Counted from the stretch's first letter, positions 10,441 to 21,292 are shown. The stretch is DNA of 64,000 bases from Saccharina japonica (GCA_008828725.1 MEHQ01004258.1:197041-261040), one strand, 5' to 3'. Program-made: numbers and translations. Notes: a model not told the origin generated them from the sequence alone.

Positions 10441-10857
10441 ATACATGGGGGGGGTAAACACAACATCGGATCGAATTTTATTGGATATTATAGCTGCGTC
10501 CGAGAGAAACAGTTTGGCTTCAAAGTTGCAACAATCCCTACAATACAGCAGACGCACCATTTTTGGCTATAGACTGGGGGTCTCTTCCGCGCCAATCATT
10601 GCCGCCGCTACGGCCATGGCCGCGGTTGTGAAGGCCGGGAGAAAGCGGCGAAGCGCTAGAGCTGCCATCTTGATTCTGCCGCTTCCTCCGCTTCTCCCCG
10701 TCGGAGCCCGGTTTTAGGCCTTCTTCGCCAATCATGGCCTTGAAGAAATAAAACAAATATAAGCGTTTCATGTTTTCAGATTGACGGACGGGGGTGCATT
10801 CATTTTTTGGGTAGAGGTGGGAGTGGGAGCGGGGGGAAGGGGGGGGGAGGGGGGGCG

Positions 10858-10905
10858 TACTCATTTGTTGCTTGCCTTCGTCATTTTACCATTGACCGCG
10901 CATCC
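10858..10905 (+). mobile_element. Family X fragment after a G run
   Basis: GGCGTACTCATTTGTTGC follows a G-rich tract, and CATCCCTTTCGAGACGGAGG ends the match. Longer copies are at 14876-15020, 19092-19245 and 30338-30490. Confidence 0.6.
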
Positions 10906-11094
10906 CTTTCGAGACGGAGGGGGGGGGGGACGGGAAGGGATACTGACGTTATCTTGTGCAAGCTGTGCACCAGAAGAATAGTTGGTTTGCAAGTATTCGG
11001 CGTGCATAAACACCAAGGACCATGTTGGGCGTGTCAGCGAGACCCGGGTACATTCGTTCGTGGGTGGGAGGAGGAGGAGAAAAAGGCGGGGGAG

Positions 11095-11345
11095 GGGGAT
11101 AGTCATGCCTCTACAATGCGGTAGGGGAAAGAGTCATGCCTCTACAGTGCGGTAGGGGAGAGAGTCATCCCTCTACAGTGCGGTAGGGGAGAGATCCATG
11201 CCTCTACAGTGATATAGGGGAGATAATCATGCCTCTACAGTGCGGGAGGGGAGAAAGTTATGCCTAAACAGTGCGGTAGGAGAAACATCATGCCTCTACA
11301 GTGCGGTAGGGGAGAGAGTCGTGCATCTACAGTGCGGTGGGAGGG
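11095..11345 (+). repeat. 31-bp minisatellite, second array
   Basis: About eight units of the motif also found at 4076-4505 (GTGCGGTAGGGGAGAGAG plus TCATGCCTCTACA). The array ends exactly where a family Y copy begins with its G run. Confidence 0.85.
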
Positions 11346-11866
11346 TGGGGGGGTGTACTCATATCATGCATGGTCGTAGTTGTACGACCATAGACCCTCG
11401 CATCCCGACAATACCGCGACGGGGCACGTCGGGTTTTCACCGACCAGGCAGGCATTGCTTGCACCAAGTGTCAGGCGCCGTGGCGCGTTCGGTGAGTCGC
11501 ATGAAGGGTGGGCTGCATCCTACCAAGAACCTCTTGTGAAGAGGACTTTCTTGTAGATGAATGACAGCGTCGAATCGATTCGTTAGTTTCCTGGTATGAC
11601 CACTTCCAGAGATCGAAATGGGTACACTATGTAACTGCCTCGTGGGCGGTTTGCCATGAACCAGGTACACACTACGTGATTCGATCATCCCACCCCCCGT
11701 GGGCGGAGTTAAGGCTCTCCACTCGACACAAAAAATGATGTAACTCGAGACTGCCAGCCGTGGTGACCGCCGAAAAATAAAAACGGCACCCTAGTTGTCT
11801 AGCTCACGCAGTGGTTGGCGTGTTTTACAGCGTCATCGCCAACCGACGCCAACCCAACATATATAT
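11340..11866 (+). mobile_element. Family Y, long copy
   Basis: A complete-looking copy from GGGGGGTGTACTCATATCAT to CGCCAACCGACGCCAACCCA, with all the internal blocks of the copy at 9790-10295. It sits directly behind the 31-bp minisatellite. Confidence 0.7.
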
Positions 11867-11946
11867 AGCAAATAACGCCTACCTACATACACTAAGTAAC
11901 GTGCTGCTACCCCTATCGTGCCACACGCGTCCCCTGTCCCCTGCAG

Positions 11947-12228
11947 GCGGCCTCGCAAGATTCTCAAACCTTTTCCTCCGTCGCGCAGAAGGTTTCGTTC
12001 TCCCCCTGCACGAGGCACTGCAGGAGAACTTCCAAGCCAAGCCCCACCGGGTCAGAGCGGTCGGGGTTCTTGAGCACGCTTTGATCGAAGAGCTCTCTTC
12101 CCTGGAGCCACAGACGGATCGGCAGAAGAAGCGCGGTGGCACGGGGGCGATAATCAACCCCCCAACTTCAACATGCGGGGGAACTTCAAGCGCACCACAC
12201 CACACACCGCTGGCATGCCTGGAGAGAG
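11947..12228 (+). CDS. Candidate exon, unknown product
   Basis: A strong acceptor (TGTCCCCTGCAG, ending 11946) opens a frame that reads GGLARFSNLFLRRAEGFVLP, LHEALQENFQAKPHRV and GVLEHALIEELSSLEPQTD. This is an amphipathic, helix-rich segment followed by a basic, low-complexity tail. A possible donor, GAGAGA/GTAATA, lies at about 12228. The minus strand is also open across this stretch, but its translation is less protein-like. No family is recognised. Confidence 0.4.
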
Positions 12229-12411
12229 TAATACGGTAGTTGCGGTTACATCCCGGGTGGATCCTAAAAACCGATCAGGGTAAATTATCTCCTCCCCCGT
12301 GAATTTTTGCGCTGAGGTAGGTCGAGCTTGATGGCGCTGACTTGTGTGCATTTCGCTCATAATCACTGCATGCGCGGAGTGCACGTGGGGCAGTGCCCAG
12401 AAACTGCTGCA

Positions 12412-12582
12412 AGGTGATGATGAGGATGGTGATGACGATGATGGTAATGATGATGATGATGATGGTGATGATGATAAGGATTATGTTGGTGATGGTGATG
12501 ATGATGATTATAGTGATGATGATGATGATAATATTGAAAATGATGGGGATGATGGTGATGATGATGATGATGTTATCACATA
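12412..12582 (+). repeat. (GAT)n trinucleotide tract
   Basis: An imperfect GATGAT array of about 170 bases. The Asp-rich frame across it is a product of the repeat and is not taken as a gene. Confidence 0.9.
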
Positions 12583-12934
12583 ATTTAATAGCTCATTTCC
12601 CTGAAATCTCGCCCGTGGCCAGTCACAAAACACGCTTAACAAAAGCAAAAAAAGCGTCTCGATGGCAAGAAGAAAACAAGTACCAGGTATATACAAAATA
12701 GATAGGCGCAGGCAGTACCAGTACAAAAGTTAACGGCACCAACGAGCCATGATATACCATCCCCGCAATCACGTGCAGCCAGATAGGAATAGGGGTGGAA
12801 AATAGCGCGAGTCAAGATACATGTTTTCAATTTCAACATCGCTGACGTGATACCAAGAAGACAGCTACCCCGTCTACTCCAAACCAAGCGAATGACCGCA
12901 CGAGCTCGTGGTCTGACATTAATACCCTTACGGG

Positions 12935-13070
12935 GGGGTATAGTAATACAGAGTAATACAGAGAAATACGTAGTAATATATAGTAATACATAGTAATACA
13001 TGGTTATTACATCGTACCTGGTAATATATAGTAATACATAGGAATACATAGTAATACATACAGGCTGGGC
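12935..13070 (+). repeat. 10-bp satellite (AATACATAGT)n, left part
   Basis: Decamers of AGTAATACAT run up to 13058 and resume at 13668-13800. The gap is filled by an inverted-repeat element, so this is one array split by an insertion. Confidence 0.8.
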
Positions 13071-13663
13071 TGGCCAAGAATAGCTTTTTAGTTGGTCAGG
13101 CACTTTCTTAGTTGGTTTTTTCGAGTTTTGAACTGAAAACTTGACACGTTCTACTTGAGGGCAAAACGAACGGATTGCCAACTGCACCATTTTGATTTTG
13201 ATTTTTTTTTTCGTGAACCAGGCAGATTTCAGAAAAAAACGCAAATTGGTTTTGGCTACAACTGACGGAAAGAAAAAAAAATCAAAATGGTGCAGTTGGC
13301 AATCCCTTCGGTTTTCCCTTAAGTATGACTTGTCAAGTTTTCAGGTCAAAGTTCGGAAAAACCAACTGAGAATCCCATTTTTCCGATTTCCACCGAAACT
13401 AGGGCAAAGCTGCGAGGGTTGCTGGCAATTTGTATTCCGCCGCATAAAAAAATGATTTCAAATAGACATTTTCTGCTGAAAAAGCTCAATAAACTACTAA
13501 ACAAATCAACGAATTGCGCGAACGTGCCCAATCAGCAAACAACACAGACGGGCATGACCGCTCTGATTGGCTGATCAACAGGATATGCTCAGCTCCGACT
13601 AGTTCGTCGTAGTTCATGAGATATGGATTGACGAACTAAAAAGCTGTTCTTGGCCAGCCCAGC
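13062..13663. mobile_element. Foldback element inserted in the AATACATAGT satellite
   Basis: The ends are inverted copies of about 34 bases: GCTGGGCTGGCCAAGAATAG at the left, and the complement of GCTGTTCTTGGCCAGCCCAG at the right. A second, inner inverted pair (about 13107-13200 with 13270-13375) includes CAAAATGGTGCAGTTGGCA and its mirror. The element has no reading frame of note and can fold back along most of its length, like MITE/foldback elements. The superfamily is not clear because no target duplication could be separated from the satellite. Confidence 0.6.
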
Positions 13664-13667
13664 TCGT

Positions 13668-13800
13668 AGTAATACATAGTAATACATAGTAATACATAGT
13701 AATATATAGTAATACTATGTAATACATAGTAATACATAGTAGTACACAGTAATACATAGTAATACATAGTAATATAGAGTAATACATAGTAATCAGAACC
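13668..13800 (+). repeat. 10-bp satellite (AATACATAGT)n, right part
   Basis: Continuation of the array at 12935-13058 on the other side of the foldback element. Confidence 0.8.
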
Positions 13801-13885
13801 CACGATGGACCCCAAAAATCATACATCCCCCCTAATAGGTTTATACACCAAATTTGGTTATGGTTACTATGCTCCGCCGGATAAG
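13795..13885. repeat. Dispersed repeat shared with 15965-16058
   Basis: ACCCACGATGG, CATACATCC, CCCTAATA and GGTTACTATGCTCC occur in the same order at 15970-16055 with substitutions between. The class is unknown. Confidence 0.5.
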
Positions 13886-14461
13886 TAGTGATCAAGGAGG
13901 CGTGAAGAGACGGGGCAATGTCTCTCAACTATTTTGGGACTTCAGAGGGGAGAAAACGCCTCCAAATATATACCAGGTGCTTCGTATGACGGTTTCAGCA
14001 ACGACCAAACAAACCGAGCAGTCCGGGCTGTTGGGGTGGGGGATAGGGGGATGTGTCCGAAGTGGAGCGGAAGGGGCTGGCTAACAACGAGCACGTAGCA
14101 CCTTTGGTGCTGTGTCGTACCGTGTCGTGTCGAGTCGAGTCATAACGTGACGAGTCGTGTGGAGAGTCGGCTATCGTGAGGGTATTACTCGTACTGCTGC
14201 ATTGTCTTCTTACGTGGTCGGAAATGATCAAATACTCCGTATTTACGCACACGCCCCAAGTTCCACAGGGTCAGATTGTGCCCCCCTCAGCAAGATATGT
14301 GCCTATATATATGTGTATATACATCCTTTACCGCATGAAGCTAAATAAAGCTCGTAGAGCGCGCGACCGAAAGTATCACACACAGCTTGCAAATGCGAAG
14401 TTCGACGAAATCCTCGATCTCTTCCCTTTTAATTTAACTAAAAACATACTCTCCTCTTTCA

Positions 14462-14575
14462 ATAATTATATACCAGGTACCATTTTGGCCAGAGATATAA
14501 AGATCATTTAGATTAAATGTTATTGTACAAACGTTTCTTATATTCCGGGCCAGAGTGGTACATGGGTGCCAAGAA
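14462..14575. mobile_element. MITE with GGTACCACTCTGG ends
   Basis: The ends GGTACCATTTTGGCCAGAGA and TTCCGGGCCAGAGTGGTAC are inverted relative to each other. Sister copies lie at 20138-20225 and 61862-61945, with interiors of 60-90 bases of AT-rich sequence. Confidence 0.55.
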
Positions 14576-14669
14576 GGGCAACGAATCTCACAGCGTCCAA
14601 ACCACACGCGATATATACACATATACACACATAGCGCGCGATTCCCTTAATCCATGAGAACGAGCGTAC

Positions 14670-14816
14670 CATGGCCTCGGACCCCTCCCAAGAGCCAAGC
14701 AGCGCCCTCGTGACAGTGGTCACCACGGTGCGCCTGTCGCAGTCGATGGCATCCCTACCGTTCATGCACAGGTACTCCCTCAGGGTCTCGAGCCCCGTCA
14801 CCGTACGAGCGGGGGG
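14670..14816 (-). CDS. Candidate internal exon, unknown product
   Basis: Read on minus, the exon lies between AACGACAG (border 14816) and GCCATG/GTACGC (14670/14669). It is 49 codons long and in phase 0 at both ends. It reads TVTGLETLREYLCMNGRDAI, DCDRRTVVTTVTRALLGSW and EGSEAM. Third positions are almost all G or C on this strand, which favours minus over the overlapping plus-strand frame. It is a helix-rich segment of no recognised family. It may belong with the minus-strand exon at 16910-17062, which also begins and ends in phase 0. Confidence 0.45.
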
Positions 14817-14875
14817 CTGTCGTTCGAGGAGCGCGAAAGCCGACGAAAATAAGGGGGAGGGGGGGGGGGAAGGGG

Positions 14876-15020
14876 GCGTACTCATTTGTTGCTTGCCTTA
14901 GTCATTTGACCATTGACCACGCATCCCTTTCGAGACGGAGAGCCGTTCCTACTCCTAATAGAGACACCTCCAACATTTGGGCGCTCATTACGTTGTTTCC
15001 ATACATTACAAATAATCGTT
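14876..15020 (+). mobile_element. Family X, long copy
   Basis: After a G run comes GGCGTACTCATTTGTTGC, then CCATTGACCACGCATCCC, TTTCGAGACGGAG, ACTCCTAATAGAGACACC and GGGCGCTCATTACGTTGTT. Family X shares only the G run and TACTCAT with family Y; the rest differs. Confidence 0.7.
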
Positions 15021-15054
15021 TTGCTAATCCTATCCAGGGGGGGAACCAAACAGG

Positions 15055-15265
15055 TTGGCATCGAGGCGAATGGTACGCGTTTAGCCCTCTTGACAACTGC
15101 AAAAAGGACCTACACACTATTTCCGACTGGTTTTCTCTCCCCAAACGGGGCTATCATACATAGGTGTCGCCTTTAGCCCTCTTGCCAAATGCAAAAAGGA
15201 TATCTACCGCACTATTTCCGAGTAACTTTCTCCCCCCAAACGGGGGTGTCATACGTATGTGTGAT
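15055..15265 (+). repeat. Two direct copies of a ~100-bp unit
   Basis: TTTAGCCCTCTTGACAACTG to CCAAACGGGGCTATCATACA is repeated as TTTAGCCCTCTTGCCAAATG to CCAAACGGGGGTGTCATACG. Confidence 0.65.
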
Positions 15266-16073
15266 TGTACCATGTAGCTGTGAGGTGGTGCAATGTGTAT
15301 CATTATAAGTGGATAGACCAATGCGTACGAGTACGAGATCACGTGACGTGCGAGTAACGGCCAACGTCTTCGTAGTAGACCGTACACCTTCCATCACATA
15401 TATACATGTCTAAGGGCCGCTACTATAGAAAGAGAGTTTGGTCCTAAATTTCCTGATTTCCCTGATATTCCCCCTGTTTTGTATATATGTTTTGTTTCCT
15501 GAGTTTCCTTGAAATTCAGTTTCGAAAAAGAAGAAAACCTATACGTGGTCGTAAGAGTTCCTGGCTTTGATTGGTCCTCTGTTGAAATTCCTAATTTAGG
15601 ATTTCATTTCCTCCTTTTCCTCTCCCTGGTTTTCAAGAAAAAGGGGGGGAAACTTCTTCGAAAAAGTATGGCCCTATACAGGTAGAAGGACGGGGACAAT
15701 GCGGTGGTGTGAGACGCTCTCAGTTACTCACAGGATGATGGTTTGATGATGTTTTATTATATTTTGCCGCTGGTCCCTGGATCAGAGAATTCTGTCGGAC
15801 GCGGGCGAGAAAAATATAATGATTTGCTCTGCGTGTTTCATCAGAAACACGCCACCTCAACAATAGAGGGGAAACGGGGATACCATGAATACCATTACAA
15901 TGGCATGGGGCGAGCGCGTGTGGGTCCCCTGCTGCGGGGGGGGCTATTGTAGCAAGAACAGTAATCATAACCCACGATGGAAACTCAAACCATACATCCT
16001 CCCTAATATGTTTTTTGTTTACAGGCCATATTGGGTTTCGATTACTATGCTCCCCCGTAACACTTGCGTTGCG

Positions 16074-16262
16074 CTACAGGAGCGAGGCGATGAAGTGGCA
16101 GCGTGAGAACGCCAGCAGCGTCGACGAACCGAACCGCGGTTGGTTGCTGTATGGCCTTATCATCTCTCCGTCCTCGGTGAAATAGTCGAAGCACACTGTA
16201 GGGGTCTTGCGTATGCATCCTACGTCGTTCTTCAAGCACCGCCCGTACCAACATCAGTTGCC
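16074..16262 (-). CDS. Candidate terminal exon with two overlapping open frames
   Basis: On minus, an acceptor-like GGGTTACAG (border 16262) is followed by two open frames. One reads CVLRQLMLVRAVLEERRRMH and stays open past 16045. The other reads TPTVCFDYFTEDGEMIRPYS and ends in TAG at 16074-16076. The second looks more like a globular protein but is closed upstream by a TGA, so it would need a later acceptor. I cannot choose between them. Function unknown. Confidence 0.25.
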
Positions 16263-16371
16263 GGAGCACACAGACTGTAACCCGCACAATATATCGACAC
16301 GTACACCGTAGGAAAGTGCGACTGGGCGCCCGCAGAAGGCATCAACGCCTCGTGAAGCTCTTGGCGAAATA

Positions 16372-16550
16372 TGGTAGGGAAACCGCGATTTTGATACCTT
16401 GACTGACCTCCCCTACGCTACAACTAGTATATCAAGATGCTAGGAGACCGCGGTTTGACCGCTTGACTGACCGCCCCTTACTCTAAAACTAGCATGTTGA
16501 TATGCTAGGAGACCGCGGTGTGATGCCTTGACTGACCTCAATCAACCCTG
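16372..16550 (+). repeat. ~63-bp tandem repeat, three units
   Basis: Units centred on GGAGACCGCGGTTTGACCGC and TTGACTGACC repeat three times, with drift between them. Confidence 0.7.
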
Positions 16551-16909
16551 ACCCTAAGGCATAAAAAAAGGTATACAAATGTCTTGACGCGCCCCATAAG
16601 AGCGGTATCCTATGTAGCATCTCCAGCATCACATATTGCGTGTTTTCTCGGAAAGCGACGTCGCTCGACGTACAGCAAGCCGTGTTCCTTTCGGAAGCGT
16701 CGTCGAGTTATGGGCGTTGAGCTCTGCATGCGTGTCTAGTTGGTGTTGCAGTCGCCACGTACGATATACTATGTATCGTCTTTTGGATGTCGGACAAATG
16801 CAATGTGCGGCGAGAATACAAGTTTTTTTTTTTCGTGTTTTGTGTCTTGTGTGTTTTTTTTTCACAGAGACATAACCTCGACATGCATCACTCTATCACG
16901 TTTTCTCAC

Positions 16910-17062
16910 CCGAGCCACGGGCGACGCCTCCCCAGCGCCTACCCGAGCGAGCTCCTTTCTGCGCTTCCACGTGTGCCCTCGTGGTGGTTGCGGCATGGAA
17001 GGCTCCTCGGCAGAGGCGATGGCGCGGTAGAAGCTGGCCGGAAGGACGAAGTTCTCGAGGTC
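16910..17062 (-). CDS. Candidate internal exon, unknown product
   Basis: Read on minus, the exon is bounded by CCACAACAG (17063-17071) and GCTCGG/GTGAGAAAA (16910/16909). It is 51 codons and in phase 0 at both ends. It reads DLENFVLPASFYRAIASAEE, PSMPQPPRGHTWKRRKEL and GAGEASPVAR. The first half has strongly G/C third positions and looks globular; the second is a basic, Pro-rich linker. Both splice sites are good. No family is recognised. Confidence 0.5.
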
Positions 17063-17489
17063 CTGTTGTGGTCTCAACCAAAACGCGGGTTATGTTTTAC
17101 CGTATCCTTACCGATCTAAACCTCATGGGAGGGGGGCGGCGAAATGGATTCACCGCAAGATTGGAAACCTATTCGAGGCGTTGTTTTTATTTACGCACCC
17201 TGGTAGATACTGCATGGGGAACAAAATATGGCTTCGACTGTTTGGAAAGTTGGTAGGTGAACCTCGTGTGGGTACAAGGAAAGGTTTCTTTCGGGCAAGA
17301 TGGCACCTTTTGATGTCTGGGTTATGGTCGGAAGGGGATTGTGTACCTCTGGCGAGCCCTACGTGAGCTTCAGCACTGCTGCTGCTGCGGTGGCAGCGGT
17401 GGCAGCGGTTGTGGCGGCAGCGGCGGTGCTTGTCGCTGTAGCCGCTCCACGCTCGCTCTACTATGATTATGATGACTTCAGGGAACATC

Positions 17490-17641
17490 CGTACTGTGTG
17501 CGTGTTCTTCACATTAAAGCGTTATTTCTGCCAGTCGGCATCCTTCACACCCAGTGTCCGTGCCGATTGTTCAGCCTAGAGAGATACCAGTTATGTGGTA
17601 ACAAGGCCACGACACAGCGATACTACATTGTAATGCAGTAA
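17490..17641 (+). pseudogene. Cys-rich coding fragment, paralogue of 4790-4963
   Basis: Plus-strand frame with HIKALFLPVGILHTQCPCRL, FSLERYQLCGNKATTQRYY and a TAA at 17642-17644. It matches the minus-strand copy at 4790-4963 in protein order, with one in-frame two-residue gap. The nucleotide match continues past this copy's stop codon. The upstream frame runs into an Ala/Val-rich stretch at 17370-17450 (GCGGTGGCAGCGG repeats) that I do not trust as coding. Confidence 0.4.
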
Positions 17642-17899
17642 GCAGAGTAGACATTGAAATGCCACTACTGTAGTGGCAACCTGAGCCTTAGCCCTCGTGG
17701 CAGTTCTATACCGTACCCTCCCCAAAGTCGCGGCGGAAATACCCGACCAATCACACCCGGGTGACGCCATGTGTTCTCCATTTCTTGACACCCCAATCTG
17801 TAGCGTATCCCTCCATTGTTCGCGGGGCAGGCATGTCGCTTGGCCCGATAGTGGCGATGAGATGCTCATAAAACCGGGCTACGGGAGGGGATTCAACTA

Positions 17900-18310
17900 G
17901 GGGTTTCCATTTTTTAGTCTAAGCGCTTCGCGCTGACAGGGCTGCTCGATCAAGCAACTGGGGAGCTACAGTACCTATTATCGGTGGAGGCGACGTTCAT
18001 ATTGTTTTACACTATGTTCAGCAATTTTACCGCAAATTCATACTTTCGCGAGGCTTTTTTTTGGAGTACGTAAAAGACTCCAAAAACATTGTAATCGCCA
18101 ACTCTATTATTATCCGTTAGATACGTATCCCCTTGTACCATTGTATTGTTGGACCTCCTCAAGTAAAAGTTGGAGACTCATAAGTTGTGGGCGCTACCTC
18201 TGTAGTAGACCGGGTCCGTATCTATTAGTCTAACAGTATAATCTGGGTCGGAATCCTTATATGTTAGTCCAATAACGCTGTCCATGCAACTAATGGATAA
18301 ACCAGGGATG
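17900..18310. other. No feature seen
   Basis: AT-rich low-copy sequence. No exon, repeat family or strong structure was recognised. Confidence 0.3.
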
Positions 18311-18329
18311 TTCACAGGTAGGGCCAAAC

Positions 18330-18560
18330 CTCGACGGTCGGGTTGGGTCGGGTCTGGTCGAGTAAGGATAAAGCCTCCCAACCCGACCCGACCCGACCCG
18401 ACCCGACCCGACCCGACCCGACCTGACCCGACCTGACCCGACCCGACCCGACCTGACCCGACCCGACCCGATCTGGCCCGGCCCAATCCGACCCGACCCG
18501 ACCCGTGATATTTCAAACGTTTCTGCCCCGAACAGCGGGTCACCAGCGGGTCGGGTCATG
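18330..18560 (-). repeat. Pentanucleotide satellite (ACCCG)n
   Basis: About 40 units of CCCGA/ACCTG type. Read on minus it is (GGGTC)n, the same satellite as 48465-49205. The left flank carries ATGTTCACAGGTAGGG, which resembles the mirror of the CCCATGAACATCCCTG flank at 49216-49231, so flanking sequence may move with the array. Confidence 0.85.
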
Positions 18561-19091
18561 ACCCATGAAGAGCCCTGCAGCTATCACATATTTTAGGAGC
18601 TATGACACCTCTACCGTAGCTCGCGCCACGTACACCCGTCCGCACCTCAAACGGTTGGAGGCATTCGATGAAGATGGCCGCACCAGCGGGCGAAGCCAGG
18701 GCCGGGGGCATCAACCGAACAAGGTGGGCCAGAACTTCCGCGATGAAGGCAGGGGACGGTGATGCCTGTTTTTGCGCAGCAAAGAAACAAGTTATACAAT
18801 ACGCGACAAAATATTGATAAAAAGTTAACCAACTACCCACCCAATCTAAGCTTTATGACATAAGCTTTTGTGAGTTCCTATTTTCAGGCTGGATTTTTTC
18901 GCCGAACACGACAATATTGCCGCCAAGATTTTACTGAAGTGAGAGTAGGACACGCCTCGCCTTACATAATAATTCGAGTCTGCCCCAAAACAAGATTATG
19001 ATGTCCCATTCTGTGTATGCGATGGGGGTATATACTTGGCGACAAAGCGCCCGCAGAATAACTGAATCCGCGCACGGAGGGGGGGGGGGGG

Positions 19092-19245
19092 CGTACTCAT
19101 TTGTTGCTTGCCTTAGTCATTTGACCATTGACCACGCATCCCTTTCGAGACGGAGCACCGTTCCTACTCCTAATAGAGACACCTCCAACACTTGGGCGCT
19201 CATTACGTTGTTTCCATATATTACAAAGAAACGTTTTGCTAATCT
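19092..19245 (+). mobile_element. Family X, long copy
   Basis: A G run, then GGCGTACTCATTTGTTGC through GGGCGCTCATTACGTTGTT and ATTACAAAGAAACGTTTTGC. It is almost identical to the copy at 14876-15020 over the shared part. Confidence 0.75.
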
Positions 19246-19967
19246 TATCCCCTTCCTGTTTCGCCGCCTGTGGCCACCATCTATCTCCTAAGATAGCGAT
19301 CGTTTTCTCGCTACTATTTAGTGTACCAAACTGCTCCATGTCACACTCGTCTATTTTCTCATCTCCTCCTCTAACACATCCCTTTCCTCCTTGTACCTTT
19401 CACATTCTCCCACTATGTGAATTCTACTCTCTATGGCCTTGCCACATGGGCACATCTGTGCATCTACTTCCTCCTCCTCCCGGCTGCTGGTATACCTCTT
19501 TCTTCTGATCAAACACGGGGGGGGGGGGGGTAGTTTTTTCTTAAGCAGGCGCTGTTCACACACGAAAAGGTGTTGTGCGTGTTTCGCTTGGGGGGGGGGG
19601 CACTCGTGGTTGGTGGTAGTGATAGTCTTGATTAGCCGCACGTTACAGCAGTAATGTAGTCAGCAAATCAGCATTACTTAGTTGCTTGCCGATCGTCGTT
19701 TATCGCATTATTTCGTGAATAAAGCAGACTGAGAGAGGTTAGCTTATCGGTCTGCTCTTTTGCCGCGTTCCGGCGGCGCATGCATAGCATGTGCTGCGCC
19801 TCATCTCGATAAACGTTATCGGTCTGCTCTTTGCCACCTTCCGGCTGAGTGTGTAAAGCATGTGCGGTGCCTCATCTTGAGAAACGCGTGCCTCAAAACA
19901 CGGAGAGGAGCTCGCGCCATCTCCAGCCAGTGTGCGCTCACTACTGGCTGCGCACCCCCCCCCCCCG

Positions 19968-20090
19968 CTCGGTGCTAGCAATGTCTGCCTGGTCGGTGAA
20001 AACCCGACATGCTCCGTCCCGGCATTGTAGGGATGCTGGGATGCGAGGGTCTATGGTCATACGAATACCGCCATGCATGAAAACGAAGCC
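19968..20090 (-). mobile_element. Family Y, short copy
   Basis: Minus-strand match: GCAATGTCTGCCTGGTCGG, CCCGACATGCTCCGTCCCG, GCATTGTAGGGATG and CGAGGGTCTATGGTCATACG, ending at a C run (AAGCCCCCCC). Confidence 0.65.
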
Positions 20091-20137
20091 CCCCCAAAGA
20101 AAACAAACAATAAAAACGCCTTCCTTCCTTTCTTCCT

Positions 20138-20345
20138 CGGTACCACTCTGGACCGAAACATAAGGATCGTTTTTATGGTAAAAATTAACATAAATGGTGC
20201 TTATATTTCGGGCCAGAATGATATTTGGCACTCCTTCAAATGAGACGCTCATACATCATACGCTCACACCACGGTACCGACTTGGACGGTAATATAATAA
20301 CCATTTTTACCTTAAAATCATAAAACAAATGGTTACTATATTACC
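20138..20345. mobile_element. Two small MITEs in tandem
   Basis: The first (20138-20225) starts GGTACCACTCTGGACCGAAA and ends ATATTTCGGGCCAGAATGAT. The second (about 20272-20348) starts GGTACCGACTTGGACGGTAA and ends ATATTACCGACCAACGTGC. Both have inverted ends and AT-rich centres and belong to the GGTACC...GG type also seen at 14462 and 61862. Confidence 0.5.
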
Positions 20346-20536
20346 GACCAACGTGCTACGTACGTTTTTTTTTCGTCGTCATTAGTGTGTGTTTCGAACC
20401 TTCGACCTTTACGTACAAGTAAACCGAAGAGCACAACAGCCAGCAAGGAAACAAAGTGCCTCCTATGCGGTCGCGCTACGTGCAGATAGTGTGTGGATAC
20501 GCGGTGGCCGGGTGTGTGGGGGGGTGGCGGTTCGAC

Positions 20537-20990
20537 CTTAAAAATGTCGACTGCATGGGTGGAGGTCACGGCTGCCAGGAACCTCTCGAGCGCGTCCTGC
20601 CGAGGGGCATCGCCATCTCCAGTCGGCGAAATTTCCGCGACGTCGGAAAGCAAGGATTTATTTCTCGAGGCCCCTCCATCCAAGACTTTCCGCGCGGCAC
20701 CATTGCCACCACCACCGCGTGGGCCACCTTTTCCCCTCGCGTGCCCGTCGTTGTTGGATTTCTGGGGTCTCGCGTCGACCTGTTGCTTTGCCTGCAGCTG
20801 CAGTCGAGGCCGTGAAGCTTGCTTCTTCTGTCGTTGTGGTTGATGTTGCTGCTCATGATAATTCAAATTTATCGTAAGATCTTCAACGCTGCTGCTGCTT
20901 CTGTTACTAGCGTACCCGCAAGAGCTGATCGATGGACCCCTGCCACTAGCCACTGCCAGCATCATACCGCCACTACCCTGGAACTTGATC
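20537..20990 (-). CDS. Candidate exon of a low-complexity host protein
   Basis: The minus frame stays open from 21283 to 20336. The most protein-like part reads SSCGYASNRSSSSVEDLTIN, then a Gln-rich segment (HEQQHQPQRQKKQ), a Gly/Arg-rich linker and LLSDVAEISPTGDGDAP with DALERFLAAVTSTHAVDIFK. A weak donor, TTTAAG/GTCGAA, would end the exon at 20537. The Gln/Ser/Gly bias fits disordered regions of algal regulatory proteins. The frame beyond 21140 overlaps a better plus-strand exon, so the true start is probably an acceptor or ATG near 20960-20990. Function unknown. Confidence 0.4.
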
Positions 20991-21151
20991 CTGGATCGTG
21001 GAGCTGCTGCGGTCGGCGTGGTGTGCTCCGTTGGGTTGTGTGTGTGCCGCACGTCCTCGTCTTTAGGCTGTTTTATCCCCTCACAAAAACACGCCTTCGA
21101 CTTGAAGTGGAACTCCCCGAACTGCTGTGAGTTGTTCTTTCGTTCTTTCAG

Positions 21152-21292
21152 ACTGGTTTTGAGAGAGCGAGCGAAGGGCGAGGGCGTGGGACTGAAGCAG
21201 CCATTCTGTCCTGCTCCACGCCAGACATGAACGAGTGCGACATTGAGTACCCTCCTTGCGAGGGCGACGAGATCATGGACCACCCCCTGCCG
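21152..21292 (+). CDS. Exon of an unidentified plus-strand gene
   Basis: A clean acceptor (TTCGTTCTTTCAG, ending 21151) and donor (CTGCCG/GTGAGG, 21292/21293) bound 47 codons in phase 0. The second half, DMNECDIEYPPCEGDEIMDH, has strongly G/C third positions and looks folded and acidic. The first half is weaker. A second acceptor (CCACGCCAG at 21216-21224) or an initiating ATG at 21227 are alternatives. No domain is recognised. It is the nearest plus-strand exon upstream of the NAA60-like gene, but 13.7 kb separates them and I do not join them. Confidence 0.5.

Noticed and set aside
17300-17480. Ala/Val-rich segment AAAVAAVAAVVAAAAVLVAV resembling a membrane helix
   Set aside because: It is made by GCGGTGGCAGCGG and GCT repeats and lacks a convincing acceptor; left unassigned.
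20456-20815. 119-codon plus-strand frame
   Set aside because: It is opposite the more protein-like minus-strand frame and has no exon borders.
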